Positions 11,595 to 23,804 of a stretch of DNA of 64,000 nucleotides are shown in pieces. The notes beneath the pieces were generated by a model, which saw nothing but the letters and a program-made list of their open reading frames with translations, made no database searches and had not been told where the DNA came from. A program made the position numbers and the translations under genes. Source of the DNA: Eustoma russellianum (lineage: Eukaryota > Streptophyta > Magnoliopsida > Gentianales > Gentianaceae). Location: NCBI GenBank assembly GCA_036186865.1, contig AP025041.1, forward strand, positions 1,855,879 through 1,919,878, in the 5' to 3' direction. Numbering within the stretch: the first letter of the stretch is position 1; each line of letters starts with the position of its first letter.

Positions 11595-12453
11595 ATGCCC
11601 ATTAGAGTTAGAAAAAAATAACTAGTTACGAATCTTATTGGATTTTGTTTCAAAATGGTCTTTAGCCAATCGATGTTAATATATTATTAAATATAAATTC
11701 GTAGCTAAAGTTCTTTATAAACTTAGGTTAATGAAATTTAGATTTAAGTTATATGTTTGGCTGTTTTCATTACCGATACTAGAATTTATTGTCCCATGCC
11801 AAGTAGCTTGTATCAAATGAACATAAATTTATTACCAGAGAAACTAATATCAAATCTTAGTCTTACTCTATCCTAAATTTGGAGTCACTTATAAAAACTA
11901 TAACATTTAGAGTGAACGAAATTTTAGTGTGTTATTTAATCATTAAAAGTATAATAAATTTGTTTTTATCTATGATTATATTGTTGGATAGTATTTAATG
12001 TGTGTTCTCCTTTTAATGCGAATAATGATAATTTTAGAAAACCTCTTAATATCTTAAAAATTAGATTATGTTCCATCTATTCAACAAATATTGTCGTAGT
12101 TTCTGTGTTGGTTTGTGCCAAAAATATTATCATCTTTCTAAATATAATAATATATTAGTAGTCAAAGTTTTCATACTATTCTTTCAATTTATCTAATTAA
12201 CTAATTAACAGTGACCAAAATAGTTTGACTTGGTTAAAAATGATACTAAAATCATAATAAAGAAATATTTTTAGGCGAGTAAAGTAAACAGTCTTTTGTG
12301 ACATCCCAAAAAGAGAAGTGACTCTAATATGGGGACATAGAGTATTTCAATTTCAATTTCCTTCAGATAAATATAACATTCTTTCTTTCATGTTTTACAT
12401 AGTTAACTCAAAGTGAAATACAAAATGACATTTGATATTTATTATTTCCATGG
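11595..12453. other. AT-rich intergenic DNA, no gene seen
   Basis: Very AT-rich, with many short direct repeats of the taaatataa type. It may contain a decayed Stowaway-like element (tactctatcc near 11866, and a gggacatagagta end near 12332), but too degraded to call. Confidence 0.5.
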
Positions 12454-12460
12454 CATAAAA

Positions 12461-12628
12461 GGGTTGGGATCTCCTCACCCCCACTTTTCTCACTTCCTTT
12501 GTGACAAGGGAGGGTGGTGAGGCTAGATGAGGGTCACATGCATCTAGCCTCACCAACCCCCCTTGATGCCACGTGTCGCGCGGTCACGCGTCACCGCACC
12601 ACCTTGCGGTGAGGGGATCTTATCCCGA
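12461..12628. mobile_element. CACGTG MITE, copy 2 (168 bp)
   Basis: The ends are GGGTTGGGATCTCCTCACC and GGTGAGGGGATCTTATCCC; the flanks are grcataaaa (cataaaa exact at 12454-12460 and 12629-12635, 9 bp with one mismatch). An internal palindrome pairs ggtgaggctagatg with catctagcctcacc. It carries ccacgtgtcg. It is the same family as 11404-11586 and 30471-30654. Confidence 0.8.
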
Positions 12629-12635
12629 CATAAAA

Positions 12636-13100
12636 TGCCAATAAATTCAAGAAAATCTATCAGGGCACATAATTTTGCATGTTTCCGAAGGGACTCTTTT
12701 CTTTACCGTAAGCAATGTGATCATGTATATTTACCAAAAGAGTTTGAAGCCCATTAATTCCAATGTAGACTACACATATACTTGAAGAAAAATTCGAAAC
12801 TAATGTAGAATCTCTACGAAAAGAGTTGTAAGTAAATAAAAGATAAATTTGAGAGTTTTGGTTCAAGAGTTTTTACTTCTTATGATATATCAAATACGTC
12901 ATATACCCAAAAAAAAACAACTCAGAAGCTGATAATTAGACAGGAGATTATCATGAATTTCGTAAAAATATTGACTCTAAAGCAACACATGAATGACAAG
13001 TATGGAACTTGAACGGACGTCAGAGTTCGAATCCACTAAAAAGAAAAAGAAAAAGGACCAGATATGTATTAAGAGGGAAGGAACCAGAGCCCATTCTCAT
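12636..13100. other. Intergenic, 3' flank of the GAUT gene
   Basis: No supported exon. AT-rich; presumably includes the 3' UTR and terminator of the minus-strand GAUT gene (stop at 13101). Confidence 0.5.
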
Positions 13101-15866
13101 TTAAAATGAAAAATCGCAAGATCGTATGAACTTGTTTGAATAATCGACATATTTTGTCCAAATGTCGCGATAATGCGGCATGCCAATATCAAGCCATGGT
13201 TTCAGGTTTCCATTGTAATGCACTACTGCAGCATTGTTAATCTCTTCCATACTAATTCTTGGATTGTAGCCAAGCCCCAACACATGCCAAGACTTGTCCA
13301 GTGGCTTCGTTGTCGAGTAAAATGTGATGAGACCTGCAGGCAGTGTTCCTAGTCTCCACAGTGTCCGGTTCTCGTTCTGTCAAAACAGCATCTTCTTCAG
13401 CATAAGACAAACAAAAAGCTTTGAATAGTAGAATAGGTGTTATAAATCTTCTATATCATGTGTAAGACATGTCACAAGAAGTATGGACGATAAAATCGAA
13501 TTCTTGATCTAATGTTTCATCTTGCCTGTGGGACGTATCATAGATAAAAAGGAAAGAATGACCCTTTGAACAGCTAATGGAAATCTAAGAAACTACAGTT
13601 CCAAAGTATAGCATCACGCATATCAAGATTCTTATTCTCTTCTTAGCATATTATATAGTGGAATTTGATTAAGAAACCTGGTTCCTTGAATAATCTGAGA
13701 AAACATGCAAGGATAGAGACTGGGTTCCTCTGAAACTCCACTTCCATTAGAAGCGAGCGTCAGATGGTGGCCTTTTGATGGCCGATTAAAGAAAAATACA
13801 TTCTAACAAACAACAAATGGATAAATTTCATAACCAAGCGATTATACTTTTACAGAACTAGTTTTACCTGGTTTTGCCAGTAGTGATACTCTTCAGTACA
13901 TTTCTGCCTCCTCCAAGCATCCAGATCAAAGAAATTCATCCCATAAGCCCAAGCACAATTGTTAGGATCCATCTTAGCTTTAATTAGTGGATGGCTAAAA
14001 TTCATGTATTGAGAGTAACGATGAAATGATCCAAAGCACGTCTCCACCGCACCATTTACCTTACCATCCATATCCACCTCCCAAAGCCCAGTCAGATCCT
14101 TCTGAACCACTATGTCATCATCTAGGAACAAAATCCTTCGCAACTTTGGGAAAATTTCTGGCAAATAGAATCTCGCGTGATTCAATATAGACAAGTACTT
14201 TGGGTTTCTGAATTTGATGTTGGTTGTATCCCTCGTTGCGTTCTCCATCTTATGATAAAATCGCTGCAAATGAGAGGATCCAGCTTGTCTAAGCACAACC
14301 ACATATGAAGAATTCAAGAATTTGTACTGTTCCACAGCTTTCACTTCCAGATGAGCACGATTCCGCGCAACCATTTTCAGAATAACCTTCATGGCTCCCA
14401 GATTCATCATATCTGTGATTACATGAAACACGTGCTTCCTTGGCTCTTTAGCATTTAGAATAGCAGAATTCAATACAACAGAAGCAGCAACCACGTTATC
14501 TGAGAAAATCGCGTAGTGGAATAAATCTGGGTCCTCTATTTCAGGAGGAATCGGATTCTCAGTCTTATGTTGGCCCTTATACTCCTTTTCACGCTTGAGT
14601 CTCTCTTCCATCAGCTTCATAGTTACACAGTGCAATCGCCATGGGATACCCTTTGCTGCAGACATGCTTGAGAAAGCATCCTTAATCTTTTCCTTCTCAA
14701 TCTGCTCATTAAGAGAAAAGATTGTATCTTTCAGCTTCTGAATTTTGAGCGGATAATCAAAAGTCTCTCTAGCATCTTCAACCGCTTCCCACGTGTTCTT
14801 GATCATTTCTTTTACCCCCTTCTCAAACTCCCTGAGCAACATTCCATCAATCTTGTTAGCTTCTGAAGCAAACAGCGATTTAAATTCTGGGTTCGACATG
14901 ACATCTTTATATTTCTTAGAGATCTCAGCAAAAATCCTAACAAGCTTTGTGTTATCGAGCGTGATCTTCCGGGCAATAGTAGATTGACTCTGAAGTGTGT
15001 TCTTATAATCGTCAGCTTGCTTTCTGATCCGATCCAATCTCAATTTCAATGCATCCATATCCACGGATAGTAACCTTCGAGCACTTACAGATTGTTGGTC
15101 ATTGTAAAAATCAGCCTAATTCATCCAAGCAAATACAATGACATTGAGGCAACACTTGTGTGCAATAGAAACAACTGGTTACCAAGTACAATCAATCAAA
15201 TTCGCAATTTCCTACTTTTGAAAGCCACGGTGAGATCATTAAATAGGAGAAACTAGAAAAATTAAGAGAGCAATCAAATACGAAAAAAAGGTCATCACAC
15301 TTCAACAAATCATGCATAGCATAAATGAAAATATGCATGGTCACGAAATCCTTTTAAATGTTAATGTGTTGTGGTTATCTACCTCCTGCTCTCTCACTTC
15401 TCTCTTTCTCATGCCGGGGTACTCAAAGCTTGACATATTCACCAATGAAAATTTGTCAAAATTTAGTGGTAGAAACATTCTAATATGCTCTGGCTCTCCC
15501 TTTGTTTGACCACAACATACTGGAGACAAATTATTGAACAGAATAGTGAATACTGAGGAAGGCAATTTAGACATAATAATGTTTAGGTTAGTTTATCACT
15601 AAGGAAACACAGGGAAAAAAATATCAGGATCACTAAAAGAAAAGCAGTCGATGACATTCTGAGAAGAACAGCCGCTGAAATGACAGTTAAGAAAAGGAGA
15701 GAAAATTGAGAATTGAGAAGGTGCATACATGATTTTGATTGGAGGAACTGAAGGAGGAGACCGGGAGAAGAAATATCGGCGAGAACAGTAACAGGCCAAC
15801 GGCAATGGCGGCAAACATAATGTTCGAAACGGAACCTCCGCAAGGCCAACCAGGCCCGACAGCCAT
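13101..15866 (-). CDS. GAUT8/QUA1-like galacturonosyltransferase (GT8)
   Basis: Three exons: 15729-15866, 13868-15115 and 13101-13376, summing to 1662 nt (553 aa; GAUT8 is of similar length). Family role: Golgi type II membrane enzyme that adds galacturonic acid from UDP-GalA to homogalacturonan in pectin synthesis. Visible: an N-terminal membrane anchor at about residues 17-36 (IMFAAIAVGLLLFSPIFLLP), a stem with the conserved LKIQKLKDTIF coil, then the GT8 domain with HYAIFSDNVVAASVV, the DxD metal site in ILFLDDDIVVQKDL (Asp 378-380), GKVNGAVETCFGSFHRY, and near the end WHVLGLGYNP and VVHYNGNLKPWLDIG. The closest family member I recall is GAUT8 (QUASIMODO1), but the stem and several usually constant positions differ (for example VVVLRQAGSSHLQRFYH), so it could be a diverged paralogue. 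The exon 1-2 join is in frame, and the ADFYND... stretch begins exon 2. Confidence 0.9.
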
Positions 15867-16178
15867 TGTTGCCCAATCTTCTCCGAGAAATACACCAATT
15901 TAACAAAGTTTTGAGACTCAGAAGACTATACATATATGAATCTTACTATGCGGTGGATAGTATGAAGAAGTAAAATCTGAGAGGTTTCCAACAGATAGTG
16001 CTCATCTACAAGGAGATAGATATATTACTCTTTTGAATTCTCCGAGTTCATCTCTTCACTTTTTGGCGCCCTAATTAATCGTCTGCTTAATGCGATAAAC
16101 ACGAAATTAATTAATCACGGGGTTCAAATTTCATAGAGCGAGATGAGAGATAAAACTTACTCATTTTTATGTATTATC

Positions 16179-16222
<44 letters not shown>

Positions 16223-17371
16223 AAATTCAAATTGTAAACTAAAACGAATCAACACAACCTAGATAAGTCACTATTCAACTGATGACAAAATTGTTAACTT
16301 GTTATATTATTGGTCTTTTAACTAATTTTAACTGCTTCTCCCCATTAACGTGATAACATCATGTGTGATTTTTTTTAATAATTAAAATATTTTTGAGTCT
16401 GATTCAATAGTTCGTAAAAGTCTTTCTGCAATTACCTGAAATCAACAAAGATCCGTATCTATGTCGAAATAAGAGAGTTTCTTGTTTCCAACTATCTAGT
16501 GCGTTAAGTATAATACATTGGTGAAAACAAAAAATACGAACCCGACATTTTTTTTATTCAAGGAAAATCCGAACAAGATTGGGAAAACATAGGTTCTTTT
16601 TCCTACCTTGTTCAGCTGGTACTTGAATTGTAACATGGCTCCAGAAAGACGTAGATTTGTACCAAGACACGCAGAGCGTAGGTGAAGTACTGCTGGGTCG
16701 ATAATAGCGAAATCATTGTATCTGACCTAATTGGGTTAGAGAGTTAATGGCTCGGTTTACATTAGAAACCTTATAGTGAGTCTCTGGTAAAGTTTTGACA
16801 ACCTAAAAAACTGTTGAGTTTCTGATTTGTATCCTCCAAGAAATTCTTTGGGACTAAGACAGTAAGAACCACAGAACCAGGGTATGCTCCAGAAAAACAT
16901 ACGTTTTCCATCTTGATCATGCGGAATTATTTGTTCTATCTTCAAAATAAAACATGACAGTCGTTCCATTCATTTTTCCATCAGACAAAAGATTCTGTCT
17001 TTATATTATAAAACAAAAACAGAATCCTGAAGAACAATGAATGAAAGAGAATATGCAAAGACATACAACCCCTCTTATTCTAAGGCGACATGGAAGAAAG
17101 AGAACGGAAGAAGTAGAGTTTTTTTTTTTAATCGAAAATTGGATCTTTATTTATTGTTTAGCAAAACGAGGGAAACTGCTAAAGGTATTCTAGATCAAGT
17201 TGAAGGCTATATGTTTTGCTTAAAGCAGGAATTGAGTTTTCTCTTTTAAAACACATGAAGGAAACCTACTTCTTACCCTTCTCGTTGGTTGAATGCCAGA
17301 AGATCATTACAGTTGCTGTCGGTAAATTGTTAAACTTGCTCTCGCCCTTGTTGTCTTAACTTATTTCTAGC
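15867..17371. other. GAUT upstream region and intergenic DNA
   Basis: It contains the promoter side of the minus-strand GAUT gene (no clear TATA identified), a pure (TA)n run at about 16183-16220, and AT-rich sequence. The frames at 16757-16969 and 17037-17249 have no recognisable similarity and no splice partners, and I do not call them genes. Confidence 0.5.
16183..16220. repeat. (TA)n microsatellite
   Basis: An uninterrupted TA dinucleotide run of about 38 bp, self-complementary and likely length-variable. Confidence 0.95.
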
Positions 17372-17677
17372 TAGGACTCTAAATGAACCAAGCCGTTCGG
17401 TTATTCGGCTCGTTTGTTCGAGCTCGAGCTTGAGCTCGATTCGGATAAAAGGTTAATGAACAGAGCTTGAACACCTTTTTCTGTTCGAGCTCGGTAAGTG
17501 GCACCGTTCGTTTAAGGTGTTCGGCTCGTTAATATTGCTCGTGTGTTAAACGAATCAAGCTTGAACAAGTAAATATGTTCGTTTTAATAAACAAACAAGC
17601 TCGGCTCGTTCGCTAAGTTAAATGAACAGATCTTGAACAATGCAATACTCGGCTCGTTCGGCTCGTTTACCGCCCTA
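17372..17677. mobile_element. hAT MITE of the ttcggctcg family, copy 2 (306 bp)
   Basis: It begins TAGGACTC and ends CCGCCCTA, and is flanked by the perfect 8-bp direct repeat TTTCTAGC (17364-17371 and 17678-17685). The body is made of gagctcgagctt, gttcggctcgtt and related motifs that can fold on themselves. It has no coding capacity. It is related to 1-203 and 37023-37298. Confidence 0.9.
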
Positions 17678-17929
17678 TTTCTAGCTTATTATATGTTTTT
17701 GACTTTTTGGCTTTCAGCTGACAGAATCAGTATTTCACCACTAAATAAATGGTAACGAGATATAGCTAATGAAAAACAGATAAAGACCAATATAATGCAT
17801 TAAAGTGGATAAACCAAAATATATTAAAAGTCTGTTCGTAAGATGCACTCGAGAAAGCAACTGCCATTTATGCGAAAGAAGACTTCATTACTTGAGATTT
17901 AACTAGGAAAGCTTAGTACAAAGCGAGTA

Positions 17930-19340
17930 TACATCAAGTTTTACACAAAGGCATCTCTGAAAGAGACCGGTCGACACTCCCCATGAGCTGCCTTCAAGAT
18001 TTTCATTCTGTCAAAATAGGTTTGTTCTCATTTGCCTTGAACCTCTGTTCTTTTGGCCTCACCTCTTCAGTTTTCCTACATAAATAGTCAGGTATTACAG
18101 AAATTTGTCTAGGCACAATATTCAATATTCAAAACCAACATGTGTGACGACGCCGAGCTCAAAATTGTAGCATATAACATTTAAATATGCCATGTTCGAG
18201 AAACTAGAGGAATTTCATCTATTATGCGGGATAAAAAATGAGAAGCAGCTTCAAATACTTTTCATGCGTGCAGTCGATTGTATAGTTTTTCATTTGCCAG
18301 GGAAGGTTAAAAAAGAAGGGTAGCGGGGGTAGGGGCGGTGGCTGGATGTAATGAAAACAGAGTTTAAGAAGCATTCTGATGAGCACAGTGAATTTCCTTT
18401 ATACCAAATTACCATTAAACAACAAAATTATGAAAACCTTGAGATCCTCCAACAAAAAGAAGACCGCCAAAAACAACACTAAAAAAAAGAGAAGTACAAA
18501 ATGCACTTTCTTATGCATCAATAAGCAGAAGTGCTAAGATATCGAAATTTGCATATACCAAAAACCCCCAGAGTATCGAGTGAGCACAACAAATAACAAT
18601 GTGTACCAATATATAATCACAAGAACATAAACAAATATCACAGAGACGAAGAGCAATGAACAAGATAATAACTAACAAGAAAATAATTAACAGGAAGCAT
18701 AAAAGTAATGACGGGAAAAAGAAACAATTAAAAAGATATCGTCAACTACTTATCAGTGCCACAGCCATCACTTCCACACAAACCAACCACAGGGGTCGCC
18801 CCTGGCACTTATGGACAAAAGAATTCTGTCGGCATTCATGCATTTCATTTTCTATGTAAATTGTTTGCATCAAATAGAACACACAAAATTAAGCCAAATC
18901 CACTTCATCCTTAGTCTACTGTAATTTCAGAAACATAATTCCCCCAACAATCAACATGCAAAAACACTATTAAGTAGCTAAGAAAACCTAAAAGTAATGA
19001 TAAATTCTAACAAATCTCTAATTGCTCACAATAATCAGTTTAGACTACGTAAAAAATGGAATTCAAAGAAAATAAAAACAAATCAAACGGAAAATGAAGA
19101 AATCTCGGTAGGCCTCTTTCCAAATCCGAAAAAAGATTAGCATTTAGCACATGTACAAAACCTCTTGTCGGAGGAGCCGCCCTACTGGCTAAGGAATGAC
19201 CGGAAAAGAGGGGAATTGTCGCCGTAAATCATTTTTCAGGCGGTTGAAGTTGATAAACGAAACCCTAGCTTGTTCACTTTTCGCCGCGACCTCCGAAGGA
19301 AGAACGTGCCAGTTTTTGTGGGGCTCCGTAATTTAAGGTA
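17930..19340 (-). other. Probable small minus-strand transcription unit, product not identified
   Basis: The 19240-19370 region looks like a housekeeping promoter and leader read leftward: a tgggcc site at 19363, gctagggtttcg at 19259-19270, then an ATG at 19230 that opens only a 16-codon frame (MIYGDNSPLFRSFLSQ). A GT donor follows a gacaagag context (19172). At 18000-18080, after an AG acceptor, a 23-residue tail reads KTEEVRPKEQRFKANENK and ends at a TGA, which looks coding. I could not connect the two ends, and a middle exon may lie near 18750-18830. It may be a small protein gene, a leader uORF plus spliced gene, or a non-coding RNA. Confidence 0.35.
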
Positions 19341-20299
19341 AGCTGCGCAGGTACCCGATTAGTGGGCCATAGGGGTCCACAGATTAAGTCCAATCCAATC
19401 AACTTAAGACACTTGATCTACGATTCGAGCCAATTACTTTTCAAATCTATATGTTTTTATGCATCTAGAAAATCATTATACATATGTTCGAGGTATATTG
19501 CAAATCTTACCTCTAACGTCACTAACATCAAATCTTTTTTTCTGTTAATTCAAAGGTTGATTCCAATAAATGACTATACATTGTAACATATTAGACAATA
19601 TATTAATATGCATTACGAATTTAAAAAATATGGATATTATGTGTGTCGCTGAACAATTACATATTAGTTGTGAATTACTCATTTTTGCAAACCTGATATT
19701 ATTTACTGGAAATAAAACTACTAAAGACATAAAAGAAATAAAATAAAAAAGAAGGTGTTGTTCTGGCAAGAAGATATACCTTATAAATTTAGGAGCCCAC
19801 TAAATTTCTGATTTACATCATTTACAAAAAATTTTTAGGCCTAGAACGATAGGAGTCTCCGAGGTCAATGTATGAACTTTTGCAACTAAAAGAAGATGTA
19901 CCTTAATTCTTAACGAACAACTAACCAATCCTTGTGTTGTTGATGCGTATTTTGTGGGAATGAATCCTCTCATCCGAGCGGAGTGAGTGAGAGCATGACC
20001 AGACAATACATGGTAGCATAGAGTATTGTAAGATCAGGTAAATGATGGTCAAGAAAAAGTATAAGGTTGGGTAAAAGACATATATAGACAGGTGATAAAT
20101 GATGTGAGAGGAAGAACGATAAAAAAGATTATATCAGGTATTTTGCTGTTTTATTAAGGTTGACGTGACAAATTATTAAAGGAAGAACTTATAAAAGGGA
20201 CAAAAATTGGCTGTAAGAAATGAGGCTTGACAAGACATTATCTTACGTGGAAGGCTCGTATGCCCAATCCTCTCTTGCGCCTGGCTGGGTGGCTCTCCT
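19341..20299. other. Intergenic, no gene seen
   Basis: AT-rich sequence up to the left target-site duplication of the LINE. The short frames have no recognisable similarity. The minus-strand frame at 19545-19769 is hydrophobic but isolated. Confidence 0.5.
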
Positions 20300-20430
20300 C
20301 CTTTCTTTATTTGTTTTTTTTTTCCAAGAAAGGATCGATATTTCATTACCAAAAGGGAGCAATACAAATGTTTATATACAGGAAAACTACATCTAGTTAA
20401 ACCACAAAAACAAAAACTTCCATGGGAGGC

Positions 20431-23400
20431 CTATACAACGATCTGGTGAGCGTGGAAAAGAATCAGCAGCCGATGAATGCTCGTCTTCACAAACTGTGCA
20501 GGGGGGATATCCCGAGCATCTGCATCATTCTTCCTTCTGTTCTTAAAGTGCCAAATGCCAAAAGAGACTTCTCTAAAGATGTATTTCCAATAGAGTCGAG
20601 AGCCCGCTGAACTCCAACAAGAGAGTAAATTCATGTCAACCCACTCCTCAAGGGTCCTTGCTTGTATAAACTGCTGCCATTTCTGATCATCCACAAGTCT
20701 CTTCCAAACCGAACGGGGCCAACGGCAGTCAGCAACTCGTGGAGCTCGGTAATATTCCTGTCCCCACAAATATAACACTGTGAATCCACTTGGATATGAC
20801 GACGCTTGAGGAAGGACATGGTGGGCAAAGCAGATTTTCGCATCTTCCACAAAAAAAGGTTTTCGCGCAGGGGGCCTTTTAACTTCCATAAGATCCTCCA
20901 AATATCACAGGCATGGTTTGAAACAGGCTTACATTGCACATCATAGGCAAGGCTGACGAGAATGACTTGCCTTTGGCCATGCTGCTCCACGTCCAAAGCA
21001 GGTAAATGTGGTGAACCCCTGGGCTGTGTTCGGACGCAGTCTTTTAAAATACCCATGGCCTTAGTAATACCGCGCCAAGTTCTGGATACGCAAGACATTC
21101 GGCGAGATTCCAACGGGGACCCATATTTAGCAGTTAGAACTTTAACCCACAATTTATCTTGCACAGTCAACATCTGCCAGCCAAGCTTGACTAGGAACGC
21201 CAGATTCATTTTACGCATATTCTTAAAGCCCAAACCACCATTCGCCTTGGGCTTACAAATAGCTTCCCAGGACACCGAATGTATATGTTTGGTGCCATCA
21301 AGCTCATTCCAAAAGAATTTGCGAATATGTTGTTCGATCTTCCCAATAACTGAGACAGGCACTTCCACCGTCTGCATCGTGTAGTATGGGAGGGCGGATA
21401 ATACCAACTGAATCAAGACCCCACGTGCTGCCTGTGACATTACCCGAGCTTTCCAAGAATTCAATTTAGTCTTGATGTTCTCCAGCAAATAATCATAGGT
21501 GGCCTCATTCACCTTTTTGTGGAGGATGGGAACACCCAAATACTTACCAAGGTCATCCGTATGATGAATGCCAAAGCAGCGACTAATATCTTGCTTCACA
21601 TCCCGTAGGGTATTTTTAGAAGTGAAGAAAACACTCTTCTGGAGACTCACCTTCTGACCCGAAATACGACAAAATTCCTGCAGTACATTTTCCATCTCAC
21701 GGGCCTGCCCAACAGAGGCTTCTCCAAATAGTAGGAGCTCGTCAGCGAAAAAGAGATGAGAGAGTGCAGGTCCGTGACGTGAGGCTTTAAGCGTTTTCCA
21801 CCTATTAGAAGAGACCGCTTTTTCAATCATCTGGCTCAAGATCTCCATACACAGCAGAAAAAGATAAGGGGCTAACGGGTCCCCTTGCCGGATTCCACGG
21901 CTCGGCTGGAAAGATGGCAACTTCTGATTATTCCAAATAACTGAAAGTCTTGGGGAGCTAACACAAAACATGATCAATTCGGCAAGGTTTCTGCAAAAAC
22001 CGACTTCCAAAAGGACTTGGTGAAGAAAGGACCAAGATAATCTATCATACGCCTTCTCCAAATCAACCTTCACCACCATAAACCGCTTATTCCCTTTTTT
22101 ACTGCGAATAGTATGAATCACTTCTTGAACAATGATTATATTTTCCGATGATTGACGGCCAGCAGTAAAAGCACATTGAGTATCGCCAACTAAAGATGGA
22201 ATTAGTAACTTAATTCTATTTGCAATGACTTTAGAGATCAACTTCACAGTGACATTAGACAAAGCTATGGGTCTAAATTGTGATATGCAGTTCGGTTCTT
22301 TAATCTTAGGAATCAACGAGATAAGAGTGTCATTCATATGCACCGGAAATTGTTTCTCCTTAAAAGCTTTCAACACGAAATGTGTGAGTGACTTACCAAC
22401 AATCTGCCAATGTCTCTGGTAGAACCCGGGTGGAAGTCCATCAGGTCCCGGTGCTTTATTCGCCCCCATTTCAAAAAGGGCATTTTCCACTTCTTTCGCC
22501 GTAACGTCATGATTGAGAGAGAGTCTGCTAGACTCGGACAAGGTAGGGAAGTTGGCAGACCAGGGAGCAATGTTTCTAGACATGTCATCCGAATAGAGCT
22601 CCACATAGAACGTGCGAACGAGATTACCAAGAGCCGCATCATCAGAGATCCACACGCCATCACTATTACGTAAACTTAGACATTTTGTTCTCTGTCTAAG
22701 AGGCTTAAAGGCTTTATGAAAGAAACTTGAATTTCGCTCACCATCCACAAGCCAACTCAGATTTGATTTTTGTTGCCAAAAAGTATCCTCCTGATTAAGT
22801 AACTCGCCATATTCCGCCATCAGCTCCACTTCCAAATTAGACAGGAAAGTAGAGGGCCGCGATTCCAATGCATGCTGAACACCAAGTAATCTCGCCTCAC
22901 ATCTCTTTTTGTTGTGGAAAATATTACCATACACATCCTTACTCCATTTTATCAATTTGTCCCAGAAAATGTTGATTGCAGCGTCAAGGGAGATAGGGAG
23001 ATTCGGCCATGCCCCTTCGACCAGCTTAGCAAAGTCCCGGTGTTGCATCCAGTTCGCCTGGAATTTAGCTCTATCATTGCAAGGCACTCGGTCAACTGTA
23101 CCATTAACCTCCAAAAGGATAGGGCTGTGGTCCGAATGCACCCGCGGTAGGTGGGTAAGGGATGCATGGGGGAAGGACCCATGCCAATTTGGATTACCCC
23201 AGCATTGATCAAGTCTTTGCTTTATATTTCGACGTCCGATGCTTCCGTTGGTCCATGTAAAGCGTGGACCCCGAAAAGCCACATCCCTGAAAGCACAAAT
23301 GTCCTTAACTTGCTGCAGCCGTCTAACCGAATTGCCAACAACACGTTTCCCTCCACGTTTGTCATCAGAACATGTTACCTGATTAAAGTCACCAATCACG

Positions 23401-23804
23401 GCCCACGGTAAATTCACAACACCATTGAGCTGTTCAATATACTCACAAAAAATTTCCAGAACAGCAGCGACGGGGGACGCATAGACAAGTGAAAGCATCC
23501 ACTGCGTTTTATTCTGGCCAACCACCCCCAACGTCATCGTCTGTGCCGTGAAGCCCCAAATACGAATATCAACTTTAGCGTTATTCCAAAAACACCATAG
23601 ACCTCCAGCATATCCACGTGCTTCCACCACAGCCGCATTTGTAAAACACAAAAGGTCAAGAATCCATCTACCCCGCTCACTAGGAACTCTAGTCTCCATA
23701 ATAAATAGAATGTCCGGATGGTGAGTTTTCACCAAATCTTTCAGGGTTAAGCGAAACTGAGGGGACCCTGCACCCCTGCAATTCCATGAGAGGACTTTAA
23801 CCAT
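20431..23804 (-). pseudogene. LINE ORF2 (endonuclease + reverse transcriptase), broken
   Basis: The likely start is the ATG at 23804 (MVKVLSWNCRGAG), although the frame is open further upstream. Visible in order: an APE-type endonuclease (SWNCRGAG, METR, GDFNQ, SDHSP), a non-LTR reverse transcriptase (NKAPGPDGLPPGF, LISLIPKI, FRPIALSN, VKVDLEKAYDRLSW, GIRQGDPLAPYLF), and a zf-RVT Cys/His motif (CYICG...ELHELL). The RT active site reads FADE (21738-21749) instead of the usual FADD, losing one catalytic Asp. A frameshift near 20730-20770 separates the zinc-binding motif from its natural continuation (DCRWPRSVWKRLVDD) in the frame that ends at 20431. The product would be inactive. Confidence 0.92.

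Noticed and set aside
15384..15513. Possible extra exon of the GAUT gene (AG and GT borders present)
   Set aside because: Inserting it between exons 1 and 2 brings in a stop in the needed phase, while exon 1 joins 13868-15115 directly in frame.
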